Notes: a model not told the origin generated them from the sequence alone. 64,000 bases of DNA from Microbacterium sp. SD291 (GCF_017355365.1 NZ_JADIJR010000012.1:41895-105894); one strand, 5' to 3'; counted from the first letter of the stretch, positions 52,349-62,537 are shown. Translations and numbers: made by a program.

Positions 52349-53347
52349 ATGACGAGACCGACGATCGAAGAGGTCGCGGCGGCCGCTGGTGTCTCCCGGT
52401 CGACGGTCTCCAGAGTCGTGAACGGCTCGTCATCGGTGAGCCCGGAGGCGCTCGCCGCGGTGCAGGACGCGATCAGCCGTCTCAACTACGTGCCGAACCG
52501 GGCGGCCCGGAGTCTCGCGAGCAGGCAGACCAACGCGATCGCGCTGGTCGTGCCAGAGGATACCACTCGCTTCTTCGGCGACCCGTTCTTCGCCGCGATC
52601 GTGGCCGGAATCAGCGCACGCCTCACCCGCTCCGACTACGTCCTCAACCTGCTGATCGCCAGTGACGATCCGGGGGCGAAGATGACGTCGTTCGTGCGCA
52701 ACGGAGCCGTCGACGGTGCGATCATCGTCTCGCACCACACCAGCGACTCGTTCGTCGACCGGATCGCCGAGGCGGTGCCGGTGGTGTTCGGCGGGCGGCC
52801 GGTGCAGGCGCGTCCGGGGGACTACGTGGTCGACGTGGACAACGTGCTGGGCGGGCGGATGGCCGCGCAGCACCTGATCGACCGCGGTCACCGCAGGATC
52901 GCCACCGTCTCCGGCTCGCTCACGATGCCGGCAGCCGTCGACCGCGTGCAGGGCTTTCGTGAGGCGCTCGCCGGTGCGGGGCTCCAGCCGGCGGCCGAGA
53001 TCGACGGCGGCTTCACGGAGGAGGGCGGAGCGGAGGCCGCGCGCCGGCTGCTCTCCGGCGGCGCCGAGCTTCCCGACGCGATCTTCGTCGCGAGCGACCT
53101 GATGGCCAGGGGCGTGCTCCGCGTGCTCCGGGGTGCCGGGGTGCGGGTGCCGGATGACGTCGCCATGATCGGCTTCGACGACTCGCAGGTCGCGGTGGCC
53201 GTGGATCCGGCGCTCACCACGATCAGGCAGCCGATGTACGCGCAGGGAGAGGCGATGGCATCCGTGCTGCTGGACGTGCTCGCCGGCCGGGATGCCGAGC
53301 GCGTGACGATCCTGCCGACCGAGCTGGTGGTGCGCGCGAGCGCGTGA
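52349..53347 (+). CDS. cebR: LacI family repressor of the cellobiose operon
   Basis: 332 aa. HTH TIEEVAAAAGVSRSTVSRVV (residues 5-24), hinge RAARSLASRQTNAIALVVPE, effector domain with HLIDRGHRRIATVSGS and IGFDDSQVAVAVDPALTTIR. It directly follows the beta-glucosidase. The N-terminal style and the pair of TGGGAGCGCTCCCA sites before cebE fit CebR, released by cellobiose. ATG 52349 follows GGGGAG at 52337-52342. Confidence 0.9.
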   Translation: MTRPTIEEVAAAAGVSRSTVSRVVNGSSSVSPEALAAVQDAISRLNYVPNRAARSLASRQTNAIALVVPEDTTRFFGDPFFAAIVAGISARLTRSDYVLNLLIASDDPGAKMTSFVRNGAVDGAIIVSHHTSDSFVDRIAEAVPVVFGGRPVQARPGDYVVDVDNVLGGRMAAQHLIDRGHRRIATVSGSLTMPAAVDRVQGFREALAGAGLQPAAEIDGGFTEEGGAEAARRLLSGGAELPDAIFVASDLMARGVLRVLRGAGVRVPDDVAMIGFDDSQVAVAVDPALTTIRQPMYAQGEAMASVLLDVLAGRDAERVTILPTELVVRASA

Positions 53348-53377
53348 CGACGCCCAGGGCCGCGTCGAGGACGCGGA

Positions 53378-53407
53378 CGGGGCCCGATCGCTCGCGACCG
53401 GGCCCCG
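53378..53407. terminator. hairpin between cebR and secreted protease
   Basis: CGGGGCCCG (53378-53386) pairs with CGGGCCCCG (53399-53407), with partial inner pairing, between convergent genes. Confidence 0.65.
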
Positions 53408-53426
53408 CTGATCCTGATGGCGGGTG

Positions 53427-54245
53427 TCAGTTCCCGTAGAGTGCGACGACGCCTGCGCGGTCGGCGCTCGTCATCGACAGGTCGTCGGACGAGCCGTTGC
53501 ACTGCGGGTAGTGCATGATCGACGAGGAGTCGTACGGCGTCAGCGGACGCCAGTTGCTGTCCTCGAAGCAGGTGCCCGATTCGGGGCGCGTGTGCTCGTG
53601 ACGGAAGCCGAGGACGTGACCGAGCTCGTGGCCGATGATGTTCGTCGGCGTCCAGGAGCCCGAGGTCCAGATCGAGTCGTCGATCAGCACGTTCTGCTGG
53701 CGGTCGGGGGAGCTCGGGAAGAACGCCCTGGCGATGTACTGCGAGGTCTGCACGGGCTCGACCGAGAACAGGACCGACTTGTTGCGCGTCGTGCAGTTGC
53801 CGTCGGCGCTGCTGACGTGGACGAAGTCGATCTTCGAGGACGCGGACTCCCAGAGCGCTGCGCCGCTGGCCATCGCGCTCACGACGTCGGCGTGACGGGT
53901 GCCGAACTTCGTGCTGACGCAGTAGGTGAGGTTGCCCACCTGCGATGCCGACCACTTGTCGTCGGCGCCGTTGACGGTGTTGACGATGAGGCCGTCGGTG
54001 TGCGTGTCCGGGCCGACGAGCTGCTCGTAGAAGGCGCGCAGATCGCCCTGGGTCGCGATCACCTCGTCTCCGTTGACGATGTAGCTGCCGTCGACGTCCC
54101 GGTAGGTGGACGCCGCGAACTCCTGGTAGGAGGGCGCGTCGCCGTTGCCGGGAGCGGGGGCTGCGGCGGCAGCGGGGATGACCGTGCCCATGCAGAGTGC
54201 GGCTGCCGCGGTGGCGGCGAGCGCGAGTGTTCTCGTGAGTCGCAA
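53427..54245 (-). CDS. secreted zinc metalloprotease (HExxH, M57/astacin-like)
   Basis: 272 aa from a TTG start at 54245 with AAGGA about 9 nt upstream. Clear signal peptide (RLTRTLALAATAAAALCMGT, cleavage near AAAAAP). The catalytic site IIGHELGHVLGFRHEH gives zinc ligands His206, His210 and the third His in the GFRH turn; SSIMHYPQC supplies the Met-turn. This metzincin-type layout fits the M57 HEIGH/astacin-like group. Two or more Cys pairs support secretion. Probably an exoprotease. The 235-bp region upstream (54246-54480) shows no gene. Confidence 0.88.
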   Translation of the reverse strand: MRLTRTLALAATAAAALCMGTVIPAAAAAPAPGNGDAPSYQEFAASTYRDVDGSYIVNGDEVIATQGDLRAFYEQLVGPDTHTDGLIVNTVNGADDKWSASQVGNLTYCVSTKFGTRHADVVSAMASGAALWESASSKIDFVHVSSADGNCTTRNKSVLFSVEPVQTSQYIARAFFPSSPDRQQNVLIDDSIWTSGSWTPTNIIGHELGHVLGFRHEHTRPESGTCFEDSNWRPLTPYDSSSIMHYPQCNGSSDDLSMTSADRAGVVALYGN

Positions 54246-54480
54246 AACAGTGATCCTTCTCGATCTGAGCGATCCGCTCGCCTAGTCGGCGGGCGGACTC
54301 CGGAGCGAGGGGTGGGCGTCTTTGCTCCACCGATCGTGCCGAAGCTCGCTCACGGTAACCGCGCTGTTTACCCGGGGTCAAGAGACGCGGCGGCGTGCCG
54401 GGCGCTTTCTGCACTCAGGTCAGAAATGCGACCTGCGGGCCTGGCCGAAGGTGGCGGTGCGTCTGGCCGGAGGTCGGGGG

Positions 54481-55119
54481 TCAGGAGCGGCCCATGCGGG
54501 AGAAGGCCCCCAGCACGGTGCGCTCGGATGCCGTGAGATAGCGCTCCAGCTCGTCCGCCGCGGCGGCGGGACCCCGTTCGAGCAGCGCGGTGAGCACGGC
54601 GCGGTTCTTGCGCACGAACGGCTCGTGCAGTGACCGAGGGTCGTCGATCTCGAGGAACACCAGGCGCAGCTCGGCGGCGACGTCGCGATACGTGCGTGCG
54701 AGCCGAGGGCTGTCCGCGAGGGCGACGATCGCGCCGTGGAACGCCATGTTCGCGCTGCCCACGCGACGCCAGTCCTCTTGCGGCACCTGCTCCTCCGCCT
54801 CGGCCAGCGCGTCGTGCATCAGCTGCACCGCCGGATGCTCCGGCTCCGACTGCCGCAGGGCGGTGCACTCGATCACCCGGCGGGCCCGGTAGATGTCGAT
54901 CACGTCGGCGATCGTCGGCGAGGCCACCGACACCCCGCGATGCGGGATGTGCTCGACGAGACCCTGCTCCGCGAGCACGCGGAACGCCTCTCGGAGGGTG
55001 TTGCGGGAGACCTCGAACTGATCGGCCAGGGCGGATTCCGACAGCCTCGATCCCGGCGCGAAGTCGCCGTCGATGATGCGCTGACGCAGCACGTCGGCGA
55101 GCACGCCCTGGTGGTTCAT
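54481..55119 (-). CDS. GntR family regulator (FCD domain), likely controller of the 5-oxoproline operon
   Basis: 212 aa. Winged helix at the N-terminus (LRQRIIDGDFAPGSRLSESA, then LADQFEVSRNTLREAFRVLA), followed by an all-helical FCD ligand domain with metal/ligand residues in NMAFHGAIVAL and LHEPFVRKNRAVL. It is divergent from the five-gene operon starting at 55250, with an FCD-type operator between, so it very probably represses that operon and responds to a carboxylate such as 5-oxoproline. Confidence 0.9.
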   Translation of the reverse strand: MNHQGVLADVLRQRIIDGDFAPGSRLSESALADQFEVSRNTLREAFRVLAEQGLVEHIPHRGVSVASPTIADVIDIYRARRVIECTALRQSEPEHPAVQLMHDALAEAEEQVPQEDWRRVGSANMAFHGAIVALADSPRLARTYRDVAAELRLVFLEIDDPRSLHEPFVRKNRAVLTALLERGPAAAADELERYLTASERTVLGAFSRMGRS

Positions 55120-55168
55120 GCCTTCATGCTAGGCCGGATGCCGCGGCCTCCGGCGCCCATGCGTGAAA

Positions 55169-55183
55169 AATTGTTGAACAATT
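55169..55183. promoter_or_regulatory. GntR/FCD operator in divergent promoter region
   Basis: AATTGTTGAACAATT is a perfect palindrome about a central base and contains TTGTTGAACAA, matching the TTGTNNNACAA form typical of FCD-type GntR proteins. A half-site CAACAAT follows near 55209. A -35-like TTGAAC (55174-55179) lies inside it, with a TACACT -10 at 55199-55204. It would control the plus-strand operon and probably the regulator. Confidence 0.75.
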
Positions 55184-55249
55184 CAGGCGATACTGTTCTA
55201 CACTCAGTCTCAACAATCCGCCACCCACCAACGAGGATGGGAACCCCCT

Positions 55250-56527
55250 ATGTCCGAGCAGACCCCCGCTGCCGTCAGTCCCGAGGACGAGGCACGCATC
55301 GCGACCGCGAAGAAGCGCGCGGGCCGCAGCGCCGTGATCGGCGCGATCTTCCTGATGGCCACCTCCGCCATCGGTCCGGGTTTCATCACCCAGACCGCCA
55401 CGTTCACCGCGACCATGGGGGCGGCGTTCGCGTTCGCCATCCTGGTCTCGGTGCTCATCGACATCGCCGTGCAGCTGAACGTCTGGCGCATGATCACCTC
55501 ATCCGGAAAGCGCGCCGGCGAGCTGGCCAACAGCGCCATCCCGTTCTCCGGCTATGTCATCGCCGTGCTCGTCATCATCGGCGGGCTCGCCTTCAACATC
55601 GGCAACATCGCCGGCGGCGGGCTGGGCCTGAACGCCCTTCTCGGCATCGACACGAAGCTCGGCGGGCTGCTCACCGCGGCGCTCGCGATCATCATCTTCC
55701 TCGTGAAGAAGGCGGGCCCCGTGATGGACGTCGTCCTCGTGATCCTGGGCATCGGCATGATCGTGATGACGGTCGTGGTCGCGTTCATCGCCCAGCCGCC
55801 GGTCGGCGACGCCTTCCGCCAGACGGTCCTCCCCGATCAGCTGAACTTCGCCACGATCACGACGATCGTGGGCGGCACCGTCGGCGGATACATCACCTAC
55901 TCGGGCGCGCACCGCTACCTCGCCTCGGGGCATGTGGGCCCGGAGTACGCTGCTCCGGTGATGCGGGCGGCCGCGAACGGCATCTTCGTCACCGGCATCA
56001 TGCGGTACGTGCTGTTCCTCGCGATCCTCGGCGTCGTCGCCTCCGGCGTGACGCTCGACCTCACCACGAACGCGGCCAACCCCGCAGGTCAGGCGTTCGG
56101 AGCCGTGCTCGGCGAGGCAGGCATCCGCCTCTTCGGCGCGATCTTCTGGGCCGCCGCGATCAGCTCGGTCATCGGCGCCGCCTACACCTCGGCGAGCTTC
56201 CTCTCCACATTCCACAGGCGCTTCCTCGGAGGCTGGTCGCTGCAGTGGGCCACAGTGATCTTCATCGTCGTCTCGCTCATCGTGTACCTGTCGATCGGGA
56301 CGGCGCCGGCCGCGATCCTGGTGTTCGTCGGCGGCTTCAACGGCCTGATCCTGCCGATCGGCCTCACCGTGTTCATTTACATCGGCTGGTTCCGCCGCGA
56401 CCTGCTCGGCACGAAGAAGTACCCGCTGTGGCTGCTCATCGCCGGCACCGTGGTGACCGCACTGACCTGGTACATGGGTGCGGTCTCGGTGGTTCCGATC
56501 TTCGCCTTCCTCGGGACGGGAGCCTGA
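55250..56527 (+). CDS. NRAMP-like transporter of the YcsG branch
   Basis: 425 aa, about eleven membrane helices in the NRAMP fold. The helix-1 motif, DPGN in metal transporters, reads GPGFITQT, lacking both the Asp and Asn metal ligands, and no Met-Pro-His motif is evident in helix 6. The relative in Bacillus subtilis, YcsG, is also encoded with YcsF/PxpA and YcsI. Thus it probably imports 5-oxoproline or a related organic compound rather than Mn2+/Fe2+; this is inference. First gene of the operon, 2-bp gap to pxpA. Confidence 0.85.
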   Translation: MSEQTPAAVSPEDEARIATAKKRAGRSAVIGAIFLMATSAIGPGFITQTATFTATMGAAFAFAILVSVLIDIAVQLNVWRMITSSGKRAGELANSAIPFSGYVIAVLVIIGGLAFNIGNIAGGGLGLNALLGIDTKLGGLLTAALAIIIFLVKKAGPVMDVVLVILGIGMIVMTVVVAFIAQPPVGDAFRQTVLPDQLNFATITTIVGGTVGGYITYSGAHRYLASGHVGPEYAAPVMRAAANGIFVTGIMRYVLFLAILGVVASGVTLDLTTNAANPAGQAFGAVLGEAGIRLFGAIFWAAAISSVIGAAYTSASFLSTFHRRFLGGWSLQWATVIFIVVSLIVYLSIGTAPAAILVFVGGFNGLILPIGLTVFIYIGWFRRDLLGTKKYPLWLLIAGTVVTALTWYMGAVSVVPIFAFLGTGA

Positions 56528-56528
56528 C

Positions 56529-57299
56529 ATGGCGACGATCGACCTGAACTCCGATCTCGGCGAGAACGTGCCGGACCGCATCGTCGGCGACGACGCGGCC
56601 ATGCTCGAGATCGTGACCAGCGCCAACGTGTCGTGCGGGTTCCACGCGGGCAGCCCCGAGGGCATCAGGGACACACTCGCAGCCGCTGTTCGCAACGGTG
56701 TCGTGATCGGCGCGCACCCGGGCTACCGCGACTACGAGAACTTCGGCCGCACGAACGTCGAGATCGACTCGGCGACGCTGCAGGCCCACGTCGAGTACCA
56801 GCTCGGCGCGCTCGCGGGCCTCGCCGGCGCCGTGGGCGGCTCGATCGCGTACGTCAAGCCGCACGGTGCGCTGTACAACACGATCGCCCGCGACGAGCGG
56901 CAGGCGGCCGACGTGGTCGCGGCGATCAGGGCCATCGACCCGCGCCTGGTGCTCCTCGGTCTCGCCGGCGGCGTCGTGCTCGAGGTCGCGGAACGCGCGG
57001 GACTCCAGGTCGCCGCCGAGGCGTTCGCCGATCGCGCCTACCAGCCGGACGGCCAGCTCGTCTCGCGCACGCAGGAGGGCGCCGTGCTGCACGACCCGGC
57101 TGCCGTCGCCGAGCGCATGGTCCGCCTCGCCGAGGAGGGCGTCATCCGCGCCGTCGACGGCACCGACGTGCGGGTCGAGGCCCAGTCCATCTGCGTGCAC
57201 GGCGACAGCCCCGGGTCGGTCGCGATGGCCGCGGAGACGAAGCGGATGCTGCAGCGCGCCGGCGTCGAGATCGCGCCGTTCGTCCGAGCCGGAGCCTGA
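56529..57299 (+). CDS. pxpA: 5-oxoprolinase subunit A (LamB/YcsF family)
   Basis: 256 aa. Family-specific text: [20 protein letters not shown] at the start, [45 protein letters not shown] and the end [15 protein letters not shown]. PxpA with PxpB and PxpC hydrolyses 5-oxoproline to glutamate using ATP. Histidines in CGFHAG, GAHPGY, KPHGAL and CVHGD line the presumed active site. Its ATG lies 2 bp after the transporter stop. Confidence 0.95.
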   Translation: MATIDLNSDLGENVPDRIVGDDAAMLEIVTSANVSCGFHAGSPEGIRDTLAAAVRNGVVIGAHPGYRDYENFGRTNVEIDSATLQAHVEYQLGALAGLAGAVGGSIAYVKPHGALYNTIARDERQAADVVAAIRAIDPRLVLLGLAGGVVLEVAERAGLQVAAEAFADRAYQPDGQLVSRTQEGAVLHDPAAVAERMVRLAEEGVIRAVDGTDVRVEAQSICVHGDSPGSVAMAAETKRMLQRAGVEIAPFVRAGA

Positions 57300-57300
57300 G

Positions 57301-58101
57301 ATGACCGTCCTCGCGACCCCCGGGCAGCTCACAGCCGCACGCGCGGCGCGGCAGTCCTACCGCGACGGCCTGGCCGTGCCGACCAGCGGCGTGGCCGCCG
57401 GCCTGACGCAGGCGAACCTGATCGCGGTACCGGCGGACTGGGCGTTCGAGATCCTGCTGTACGCGCAGCGCAACCCGAAGCCGTGCCCTGTCCTCGAGGT
57501 CATCGAGCAGGGGCAGGTGGAGTCGGCGCTGGCTCCGGGCAGCGACATCCGCACCGACATCGGCCGCTACCGGATCTGGCGCGACGGCGAGCTCGCGTCC
57601 GAGCAGGCCGACGCACGCGACGCGTGGGCGGAGCATCCGGATCTCGTGGCATTCCTGATCGGCTGCAGCTTCACGTTCGAGACCGGCCTCGCCGAGGCCG
57701 GCATCCCGATCCGCCACCAGGAGCTCGGACGCAACGTGCCGATGTACCGCACGAACGTCGACTGCACGCCCGCAGGCCGCCTGCGCGGGGAGATGGTCGT
57801 CTCGATGCGGCCGATCCCGGCCGGCAGGGTCGCGGATGCCGTGCGGATCTCGGGGCGAACGCCCGCCGTGCACGGCGCGCCGGTGCACATCGGCGACCCC
57901 GCCTCGCTCGGCATCCACGACCTCTCCCGGCCGGACTTCGGCGACGCCCCTGAGGTGCGGGACGGTGAGATCCCGGTGTTCTGGGCCTGCGGAGTCACGC
58001 CGCAGGCGGCGATCATGGCGTCCAAGCCGCCGTTCGCGGTCACGCACGCACCCGGGTACATGTTCATCACCGACGTGCCCGACGCGGAGTACGTGGTCTG
58101 A
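57301..58101 (+). CDS. DUF1445 (YcsI) family putative hydro-lyase
   Basis: 266 aa. Recognised by [52 protein letters not shown] and the end [29 protein letters not shown], all conserved in DUF1445. Relatives include the mitochondrial D-glutamate cyclase domain, which interconverts D-glutamate and 5-oxo-D-proline, so a role in feeding D-glutamate/5-oxoproline into this pathway is plausible. Starts 1 bp after the pxpA stop and shares one base (TGATG) with the next gene. Confidence 0.9.
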   Translation: MTVLATPGQLTAARAARQSYRDGLAVPTSGVAAGLTQANLIAVPADWAFEILLYAQRNPKPCPVLEVIEQGQVESALAPGSDIRTDIGRYRIWRDGELASEQADARDAWAEHPDLVAFLIGCSFTFETGLAEAGIPIRHQELGRNVPMYRTNVDCTPAGRLRGEMVVSMRPIPAGRVADAVRISGRTPAVHGAPVHIGDPASLGIHDLSRPDFGDAPEVRDGEIPVFWACGVTPQAAIMASKPPFAVTHAPGYMFITDVPDAEYVV

Positions 58102-59849
58102 TGCGCATTCTGACGGCATCCGATCGCACGCTGCTCGTCGAGGCGGCCGACCTCGACGAGGCCATGCGGCTGAACCTCGCGTGGGACGGCGTGCATGGAG
58201 TGGTCGAGCGCATTCCGGGCGCCCGCACGGTGCTCGTGCGGTTCGACCCGCTGCAGGTGTCGGCGCGGGACCTGGCCGCGGCGCTGCGGGAGACGCGGAC
58301 GGATGCCGAGCACGTGCCGCACACGCGCGAGGTGACGATCCCGGTGCGCTACGACGGCGAGGACCTCGACGAGGTCGCGGAGCTCCTCGGCGTCTCGGCG
58401 GATGAGGTCGTGAACCGGCATCTGGCGGCGGACTGGCAGGTCGCGTTCTCGGGCTTCGCCCCCGGATTCGGGTACACAGTGAGCGACGACGCGCTGTTCG
58501 ACGTGCCGCGGCGCTCGTCGCCGCGCACCAGGGTTCCGGCGGGCTCGGTCGCTCTGGCCGGGCACTTCACGGGCGTGTACCCGCGGGAGAGCCCGGGGGG
58601 CTGGCAGCTGATCGGACGCACGGATGCCGTGATGTGGGACATCGACCGCGATCCGCCCGCCCTGCTGTCGCCCGGCACGCTCGTGCGGTTCGAGCGCGCG
58701 GAGCGGGAGAGTGCTGCACTCGCCGGAGCCGCTGCCTCGGGAAACCGGGACGAAGACGCCGCCTCACGGCGTGCCGGGCGCCGCCACGCCGATGCCGGAT
58801 CGGATGGTCCCGGTTTTCGCGCGGCTGTCGAGGTCGTCCGCCCCGCGCTGCAGCTGCTCGTGCAGGACCTCGGGCGTCCGGGGCACGCGGCGCTCGGCGT
58901 CTCCGCCTCGGGCGCGGCCGACCGCACCTCGCTGCGTGACGCCAACCGCGCGGTGGGCAACGCACCGGATGCCGCGGCGCTGGAGAGCGTCGGCGGCGCC
59001 GTGCTGCGCTTCCACGGCGACGGCGTCGCCGCCGTGACCGGCGCGATCGGCGACCTGACCCTCGCCGACACCTCCGGCCTCGAGCGCGCCGTCGCCCACG
59101 GCGAGCCGTTCGCCACGGTCGACGGCGACGAGCTGCACCTCGGCTCCCCGACCCACGGCCTCCGATACGCGATCGCGGTGCGCGGCGGCATCCTCGCCTC
59201 GTCCGCGCTGGGCAGCCGAGCCTCCGACACGCTCGCCGGCCTCGGACCGGCGCCGCTGCGCGCCGGCGACACCGTCGACATCGGCGCTGACGCCCCGCAC
59301 GCGGTGGATCCGCATCCGCAGCCGCGCCCGCTGCCGGCATCCGGCGACGTGGTCGAGCTGGAGATCACCCTCGGGCCGCGCGACGACTGGTTCACTCCCG
59401 CCGCACTGCAGATGCTGACCGGTCAGGACTGGGAGGTCACGCCGCGCTCGGATCGGGTCGGCATCCGCCTGCACGGCGAGGCGCCGCTGGAGCGCGCGGT
59501 CACCGGCGAGCTCCCCAGCGAGGGGGCGGTGACCGGCGCGATCCAGGTGCCGCCCGACGGACAGCCGGTGCTGTTCCTGCCCGACCATCCGCTCACCGGC
59601 GGGTACCCGATCATCGGTGCGCTCACCGATCGCTGCCTCGACCTCGCCGGGCAGCTGCCGCCCGGCTGCCGCATCCGCTTCCGCATCGCCGACCCGTCGA
59701 CCGTCGGACGGGGAGAACCCGGACCATCCGAACCCGTCGCGGCGAGTCGCGCCTCGACACGCCGCCGCGCGGGTGAGCCGTCGCCGTTTTCCGACACTGG
59801 CGCCCGCGCAGCCGGCGCCGAACCGCCCACCGAGAAGAGCCCGTCATGA
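58101..59849 (+). CDS. 5-oxoprolinase subunits B and C fused (KipI-KipA, carboxyltransferase-like)
   Basis: 582 aa. The N-terminal PxpB/KipI (AHS1) part is about residues 1-205, with [17 protein letters not shown] and [20 protein letters not shown]. The PxpC/KipA (AHS2) part is about residues 235-550, with [40 protein letters not shown] and [14 protein letters not shown]. These two modules are separate proteins in many bacteria and together resemble the carboxyltransferase region of urea carboxylase. Low-complexity linker near 210-235 and a disordered Ser/Pro/Arg tail from about 550. It overlaps the next gene by 4 nt. Confidence 0.92.
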   Translation: MRILTASDRTLLVEAADLDEAMRLNLAWDGVHGVVERIPGARTVLVRFDPLQVSARDLAAALRETRTDAEHVPHTREVTIPVRYDGEDLDEVAELLGVSADEVVNRHLAADWQVAFSGFAPGFGYTVSDDALFDVPRRSSPRTRVPAGSVALAGHFTGVYPRESPGGWQLIGRTDAVMWDIDRDPPALLSPGTLVRFERAERESAALAGAAASGNRDEDAASRRAGRRHADAGSDGPGFRAAVEVVRPALQLLVQDLGRPGHAALGVSASGAADRTSLRDANRAVGNAPDAAALESVGGAVLRFHGDGVAAVTGAIGDLTLADTSGLERAVAHGEPFATVDGDELHLGSPTHGLRYAIAVRGGILASSALGSRASDTLAGLGPAPLRAGDTVDIGADAPHAVDPHPQPRPLPASGDVVELEITLGPRDDWFTPAALQMLTGQDWEVTPRSDRVGIRLHGEAPLERAVTGELPSEGAVTGAIQVPPDGQPVLFLPDHPLTGGYPIIGALTDRCLDLAGQLPPGCRIRFRIADPSTVGRGEPGPSEPVAASRASTRRRAGEPSPFSDTGARAAGAEPPTEKSPS

Positions 59850-61561
59850 AGAAGATCCTGATCGCCAACCGAGGCGAGATCGCCGTGCGCGTCGTCCGGG
59901 CGTGCGCCGAGGCGGGGTACGTCTCGGTGGCGGTGTACGCCGATCAGGATGCCGACGCGCTGCACGTGCGACTGGCAGACGAAGCCGTCGGGCTCGGCGG
60001 GACGACCGCCGCCGACACCTACCTCTCCGTCGACGCGCTGCTGCGCGCGGCCGCGACCGCCGGCGCGGACGCGGTGCACCCCGGGTACGGGTTCCTCTCC
60101 GAGAGTGCGGCGTTCGCGCGCGCGGTGGAGGGCGCAGGGCTCGTCTGGATCGGGCCCTCGCCCGAGAGCATCGACGCGCTCGGCGACAAGATGACGGCGC
60201 GCCGCATCGCGCAGCGGGTCGGGGCACCGCTCGCCGCCGGCACCGACCAGCCCCTGGCGGGTCCCGCCGACGCGGTGGCCTTCGCCGAGGAGCACGGCCT
60301 GCCGATCGCGATCAAGGCGGCGTTCGGCGGCGGCGGTCGCGGGCTCAAGGTGGTCCGGCGGCTGGACGAGGTCGCCGAGGCGTTCGACGCCGCGACGCGT
60401 GAGGCGATCGTCGCGTTCGGGCGGGGGGAGTGCTTCGTCGAGCGGTTCCTGGAGAGCCCGCGGCACATCGAGGTGCAGGTGCTCGGCGACGGCGTGGGCG
60501 GGGTGGTCGCGGTCGGCGACCGCGACTGCTCGATGCAGCGCCGCAACCAGAAGCTCATCGAGGAGGCCCCGGCGCCTGGTCTCACCGACGACCAGCGCAC
60601 CCGCATCCACGACGCCGCCAGGAGCATCTGCGCCGAGGTCGGCTACCGCGGGGCGGGCACCGTCGAGTTCCTGCTCGCCGCCGACGGCACGATCTCGTTC
60701 CTCGAGGTGAACACGCGGCTGCAGGTCGAGCATCCGGTCACCGAGGAGGTCGCCGGGGTCGATCTCGTGCGCGAGCAGTTCCGGATCGCCGAGGGGCTCG
60801 GGCCGTCGATCGCCGAGACGCCGCGTCCGCGCGGCCACGCGATCGAGTTCCGCATAAACGCGGAGGATCCGGGTCGAGGGTTCCTGCCCAGCCCCGGGCG
60901 GGTCGAGGCGCTGCGGATCCCCGGCGGGCCGGGCGTCCGCTGGGACAGCGGGATAGAGGCGGGGGATGCCGTGCAGCCGGCGTTCGACTCCCTGATCGCG
61001 AAGCTCATCGTGCATGCCGACTCGCGTGACGATGCGCTCGCACGGGCGCGTCGCGCGCTTCGCGAGCTGGAGGTCGAAGGCCCCGCGACCGTGATCGGGT
61101 TCGACCGTCTCGCGATCGACGATCCGGCGTTCGCGACCGGGTCCTTCGCGGTGCACACGCAGTGGATCGAGAGCTCGCTGCTGCCGCGGCTCGAGGTGCA
61201 GCTCCGTCCGGCGCCGATCGAGGATGCCGGGCTGCAGCGCTTCCCGGTGGAGATCGACGGCCGGCGCGTGATGCTCGGCCTGCCGACGGCGCTGCTCGCG
61301 GGCTTCGCCGGCGGCGGCGCGGCCGCGGTCCCGGCATCCGATGCCGTGGATCCTGCCGCGCTGCACGCCCCGGTGCCGGGCACCCTGGTGCGGTGGCTCG
61401 TGGATGACGGCACCGAGGTCGCGGAGGGCACCCAGGTCGCGGTGCTGGACGCGATGAAGATGGAGACCCCGGTGATCGCGCATCGTGCCGGAGCGCTGGC
61501 GCACGGGGCGGAGGTCGGCTCGATGGTGGCGGCGGATGCCGTGATCGGCCGCATCGGCTGA
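59846..61561 (+). CDS. biotin carboxylase fused to a biotin carboxyl carrier domain
   Basis: 571 aa. ATP-grasp biotin carboxylase begins [20 protein letters not shown] and has the Gly-rich loop [33 protein letters not shown] and [20 protein letters not shown]. The C-terminal ~75 residues form a BCCP domain with [11 protein letters not shown], biotinyl-Lys538. No separate acyl-CoA carboxyltransferase gene is nearby. Its ATG overlaps the PxpB-PxpC stop (ATGA), so the proteins are made together. Context suggests it carboxylates biotin for the PxpBC module, as in urea carboxylase, rather than for acyl-CoA. Confidence 0.93.
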   Translation: MKKILIANRGEIAVRVVRACAEAGYVSVAVYADQDADALHVRLADEAVGLGGTTAADTYLSVDALLRAAATAGADAVHPGYGFLSESAAFARAVEGAGLVWIGPSPESIDALGDKMTARRIAQRVGAPLAAGTDQPLAGPADAVAFAEEHGLPIAIKAAFGGGGRGLKVVRRLDEVAEAFDAATREAIVAFGRGECFVERFLESPRHIEVQVLGDGVGGVVAVGDRDCSMQRRNQKLIEEAPAPGLTDDQRTRIHDAARSICAEVGYRGAGTVEFLLAADGTISFLEVNTRLQVEHPVTEEVAGVDLVREQFRIAEGLGPSIAETPRPRGHAIEFRINAEDPGRGFLPSPGRVEALRIPGGPGVRWDSGIEAGDAVQPAFDSLIAKLIVHADSRDDALARARRALRELEVEGPATVIGFDRLAIDDPAFATGSFAVHTQWIESSLLPRLEVQLRPAPIEDAGLQRFPVEIDGRRVMLGLPTALLAGFAGGGAAAVPASDAVDPAALHAPVPGTLVRWLVDDGTEVAEGTQVAVLDAMKMETPVIAHRAGALAHGAEVGSMVAADAVIGRIG

Positions 61562-61608
61562 GGCGGACCGCATGTCGACCTCGGGCCGTCGGTCTCGGGC
61601 CGCGTCGT

Positions 61609-61657
61609 GTCACAGATGCGGACCGGACGCTCCTCGGCGTGGGTCCGCACCCGTGAC
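61609..61657. repeat. intergenic hairpin with 17-nt loop, family 3 copy H
   Basis: GTCACAGATGCGGACC (61609-61624) and GGTCCGCACCCGTGAC (61642-61657) are inverted at 14 of 16 positions around a 17-nt loop. A second small stem (GACCGCAGCC/GGCTGCTGCGGTC) lies at 61678-61709. The rest of 61562-61815 holds the TetR promoter and no gene. Confidence 0.6.
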
Positions 61658-61738
61658 TTGGCCTCCGGCCATCGTCGACCGCAGCCTCGCCCCCTCGGCT
61701 GCTGCGGTCATGACCCCAGCGCGCACCCGACCTTAGGC

Positions 61739-61752
61739 TGAATACGCATTCA
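61739..61752. promoter_or_regulatory. probable TetR operator upstream of 61816
   Basis: TGAATACGCATTCA is symmetrical at 12 of 14 positions. A -10-like TATAGG (61763-61768) follows, 64 bp before the TetR gene, consistent with autoregulation. Confidence 0.55.
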
Positions 61753-61815
61753 ATGAGTAGCCTATAGGACAGGAGATGCAGAGTCCATATCGGCCGCGAC
61801 ACCGAGAGGAGACCG

Positions 61816-62484
61816 GTGGCACGTTCTGAAGAGCAGAACCGCGTCGCGCGAGAGCGAGCGCGAGAGAGCATCCTCGCCTCCGCGGTCGAGCTCTTCAGCG
61901 AGCGCGGCGTCGCCGGCGCGAGCATCGCCGAGATCACGCATCGGGCGGGCGTCTCGCAGGGACTCCTGAACTATCACTTCGGCAGCAAGGAGCACCTGAT
62001 CGCCGCGGTGATCGACCGCTGGTTCGACACGCTCCTGGGGCTTCCGCAGGTTGAGGGCACCGCGGATGAACGGCTCGCGGGCGTGATCGACGCCGCGGTG
62101 CTGGCCACCGGGTTCGCGCTGCCGCTGCAGCGCGCCATCGTCGCGATGCAGCAGCAGCCGGACACGCATCGGATCTTCGCCGAATCGGAGGCGAGGCACG
62201 GCGAGGCCGTGATCACGGCCGAGAACACCGTGCGCGCGATGTTCGCCGAGCGCGGGGCTGCCCGCCCGGATCTCGAGGAGATCATGCTGCGCACGACGCT
62301 CGAGGGCATCGTCGTGAAGTACGGCGTGTACGGCGATACGTTCCCGCTGGAGGCGGCTCGACGCTGGGCATACCGCATCTTCGAGCTGCCAGAGCCCTCC
62401 GAGCCGCTGCCGCTCGCGCCTGGGCCCGCCGGCGAGATCCGGCTGCGTGCGCTGGCGGCCGTCCGCGACCTGCCGCGAGCCTGA
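61816..62484 (+). CDS. TetR family regulator (BetI-like)
   Basis: 222 aa from GTG 61816 (AGAGGAG at 61805-61811). HTH: ILASAVELFSERGVAGASIA, then EITHRAGVSQGLLNYHFGSK, ending near residue 55. The C-terminal helical domain (LLGLPQVEGTADERLAGVID onward) resembles BetI-type proteins. It is convergent with the nucleobase permease and 255 bp downstream of the 5-oxoproline operon; target genes are not evident. A C-terminal Pro-rich tail follows the last helix. Confidence 0.88.
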   Translation: MARSEEQNRVARERARESILASAVELFSERGVAGASIAEITHRAGVSQGLLNYHFGSKEHLIAAVIDRWFDTLLGLPQVEGTADERLAGVIDAAVLATGFALPLQRAIVAMQQQPDTHRIFAESEARHGEAVITAENTVRAMFAERGAARPDLEEIMLRTTLEGIVVKYGVYGDTFPLEAARRWAYRIFELPEPSEPLPLAPGPAGEIRLRALAAVRDLPRA

Positions 62485-62497
62485 GTTGCGAGGACGC

Positions 62498-62537
62498 CGA
62501 GATCCCGGATGCCGCGGCCGCAGCATCCGGGATCTCG
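62498..62537. terminator. bidirectional terminator between TetR and nucleobase permease
   Basis: Perfect 15-bp stem CGAGATCCCGGATGC (62498-62512)/GCATCCGGGATCTCG (62523-62537) with a 10-nt loop, filling the 56-bp gap between convergent genes. Confidence 0.85.

Noticed and set aside
54246..54480. A gene between the secreted protease and the GntR regulator
   Set aside because: No frame with a ribosome-binding site or recognisable protein; only promoter-like, unstructured DNA seen.
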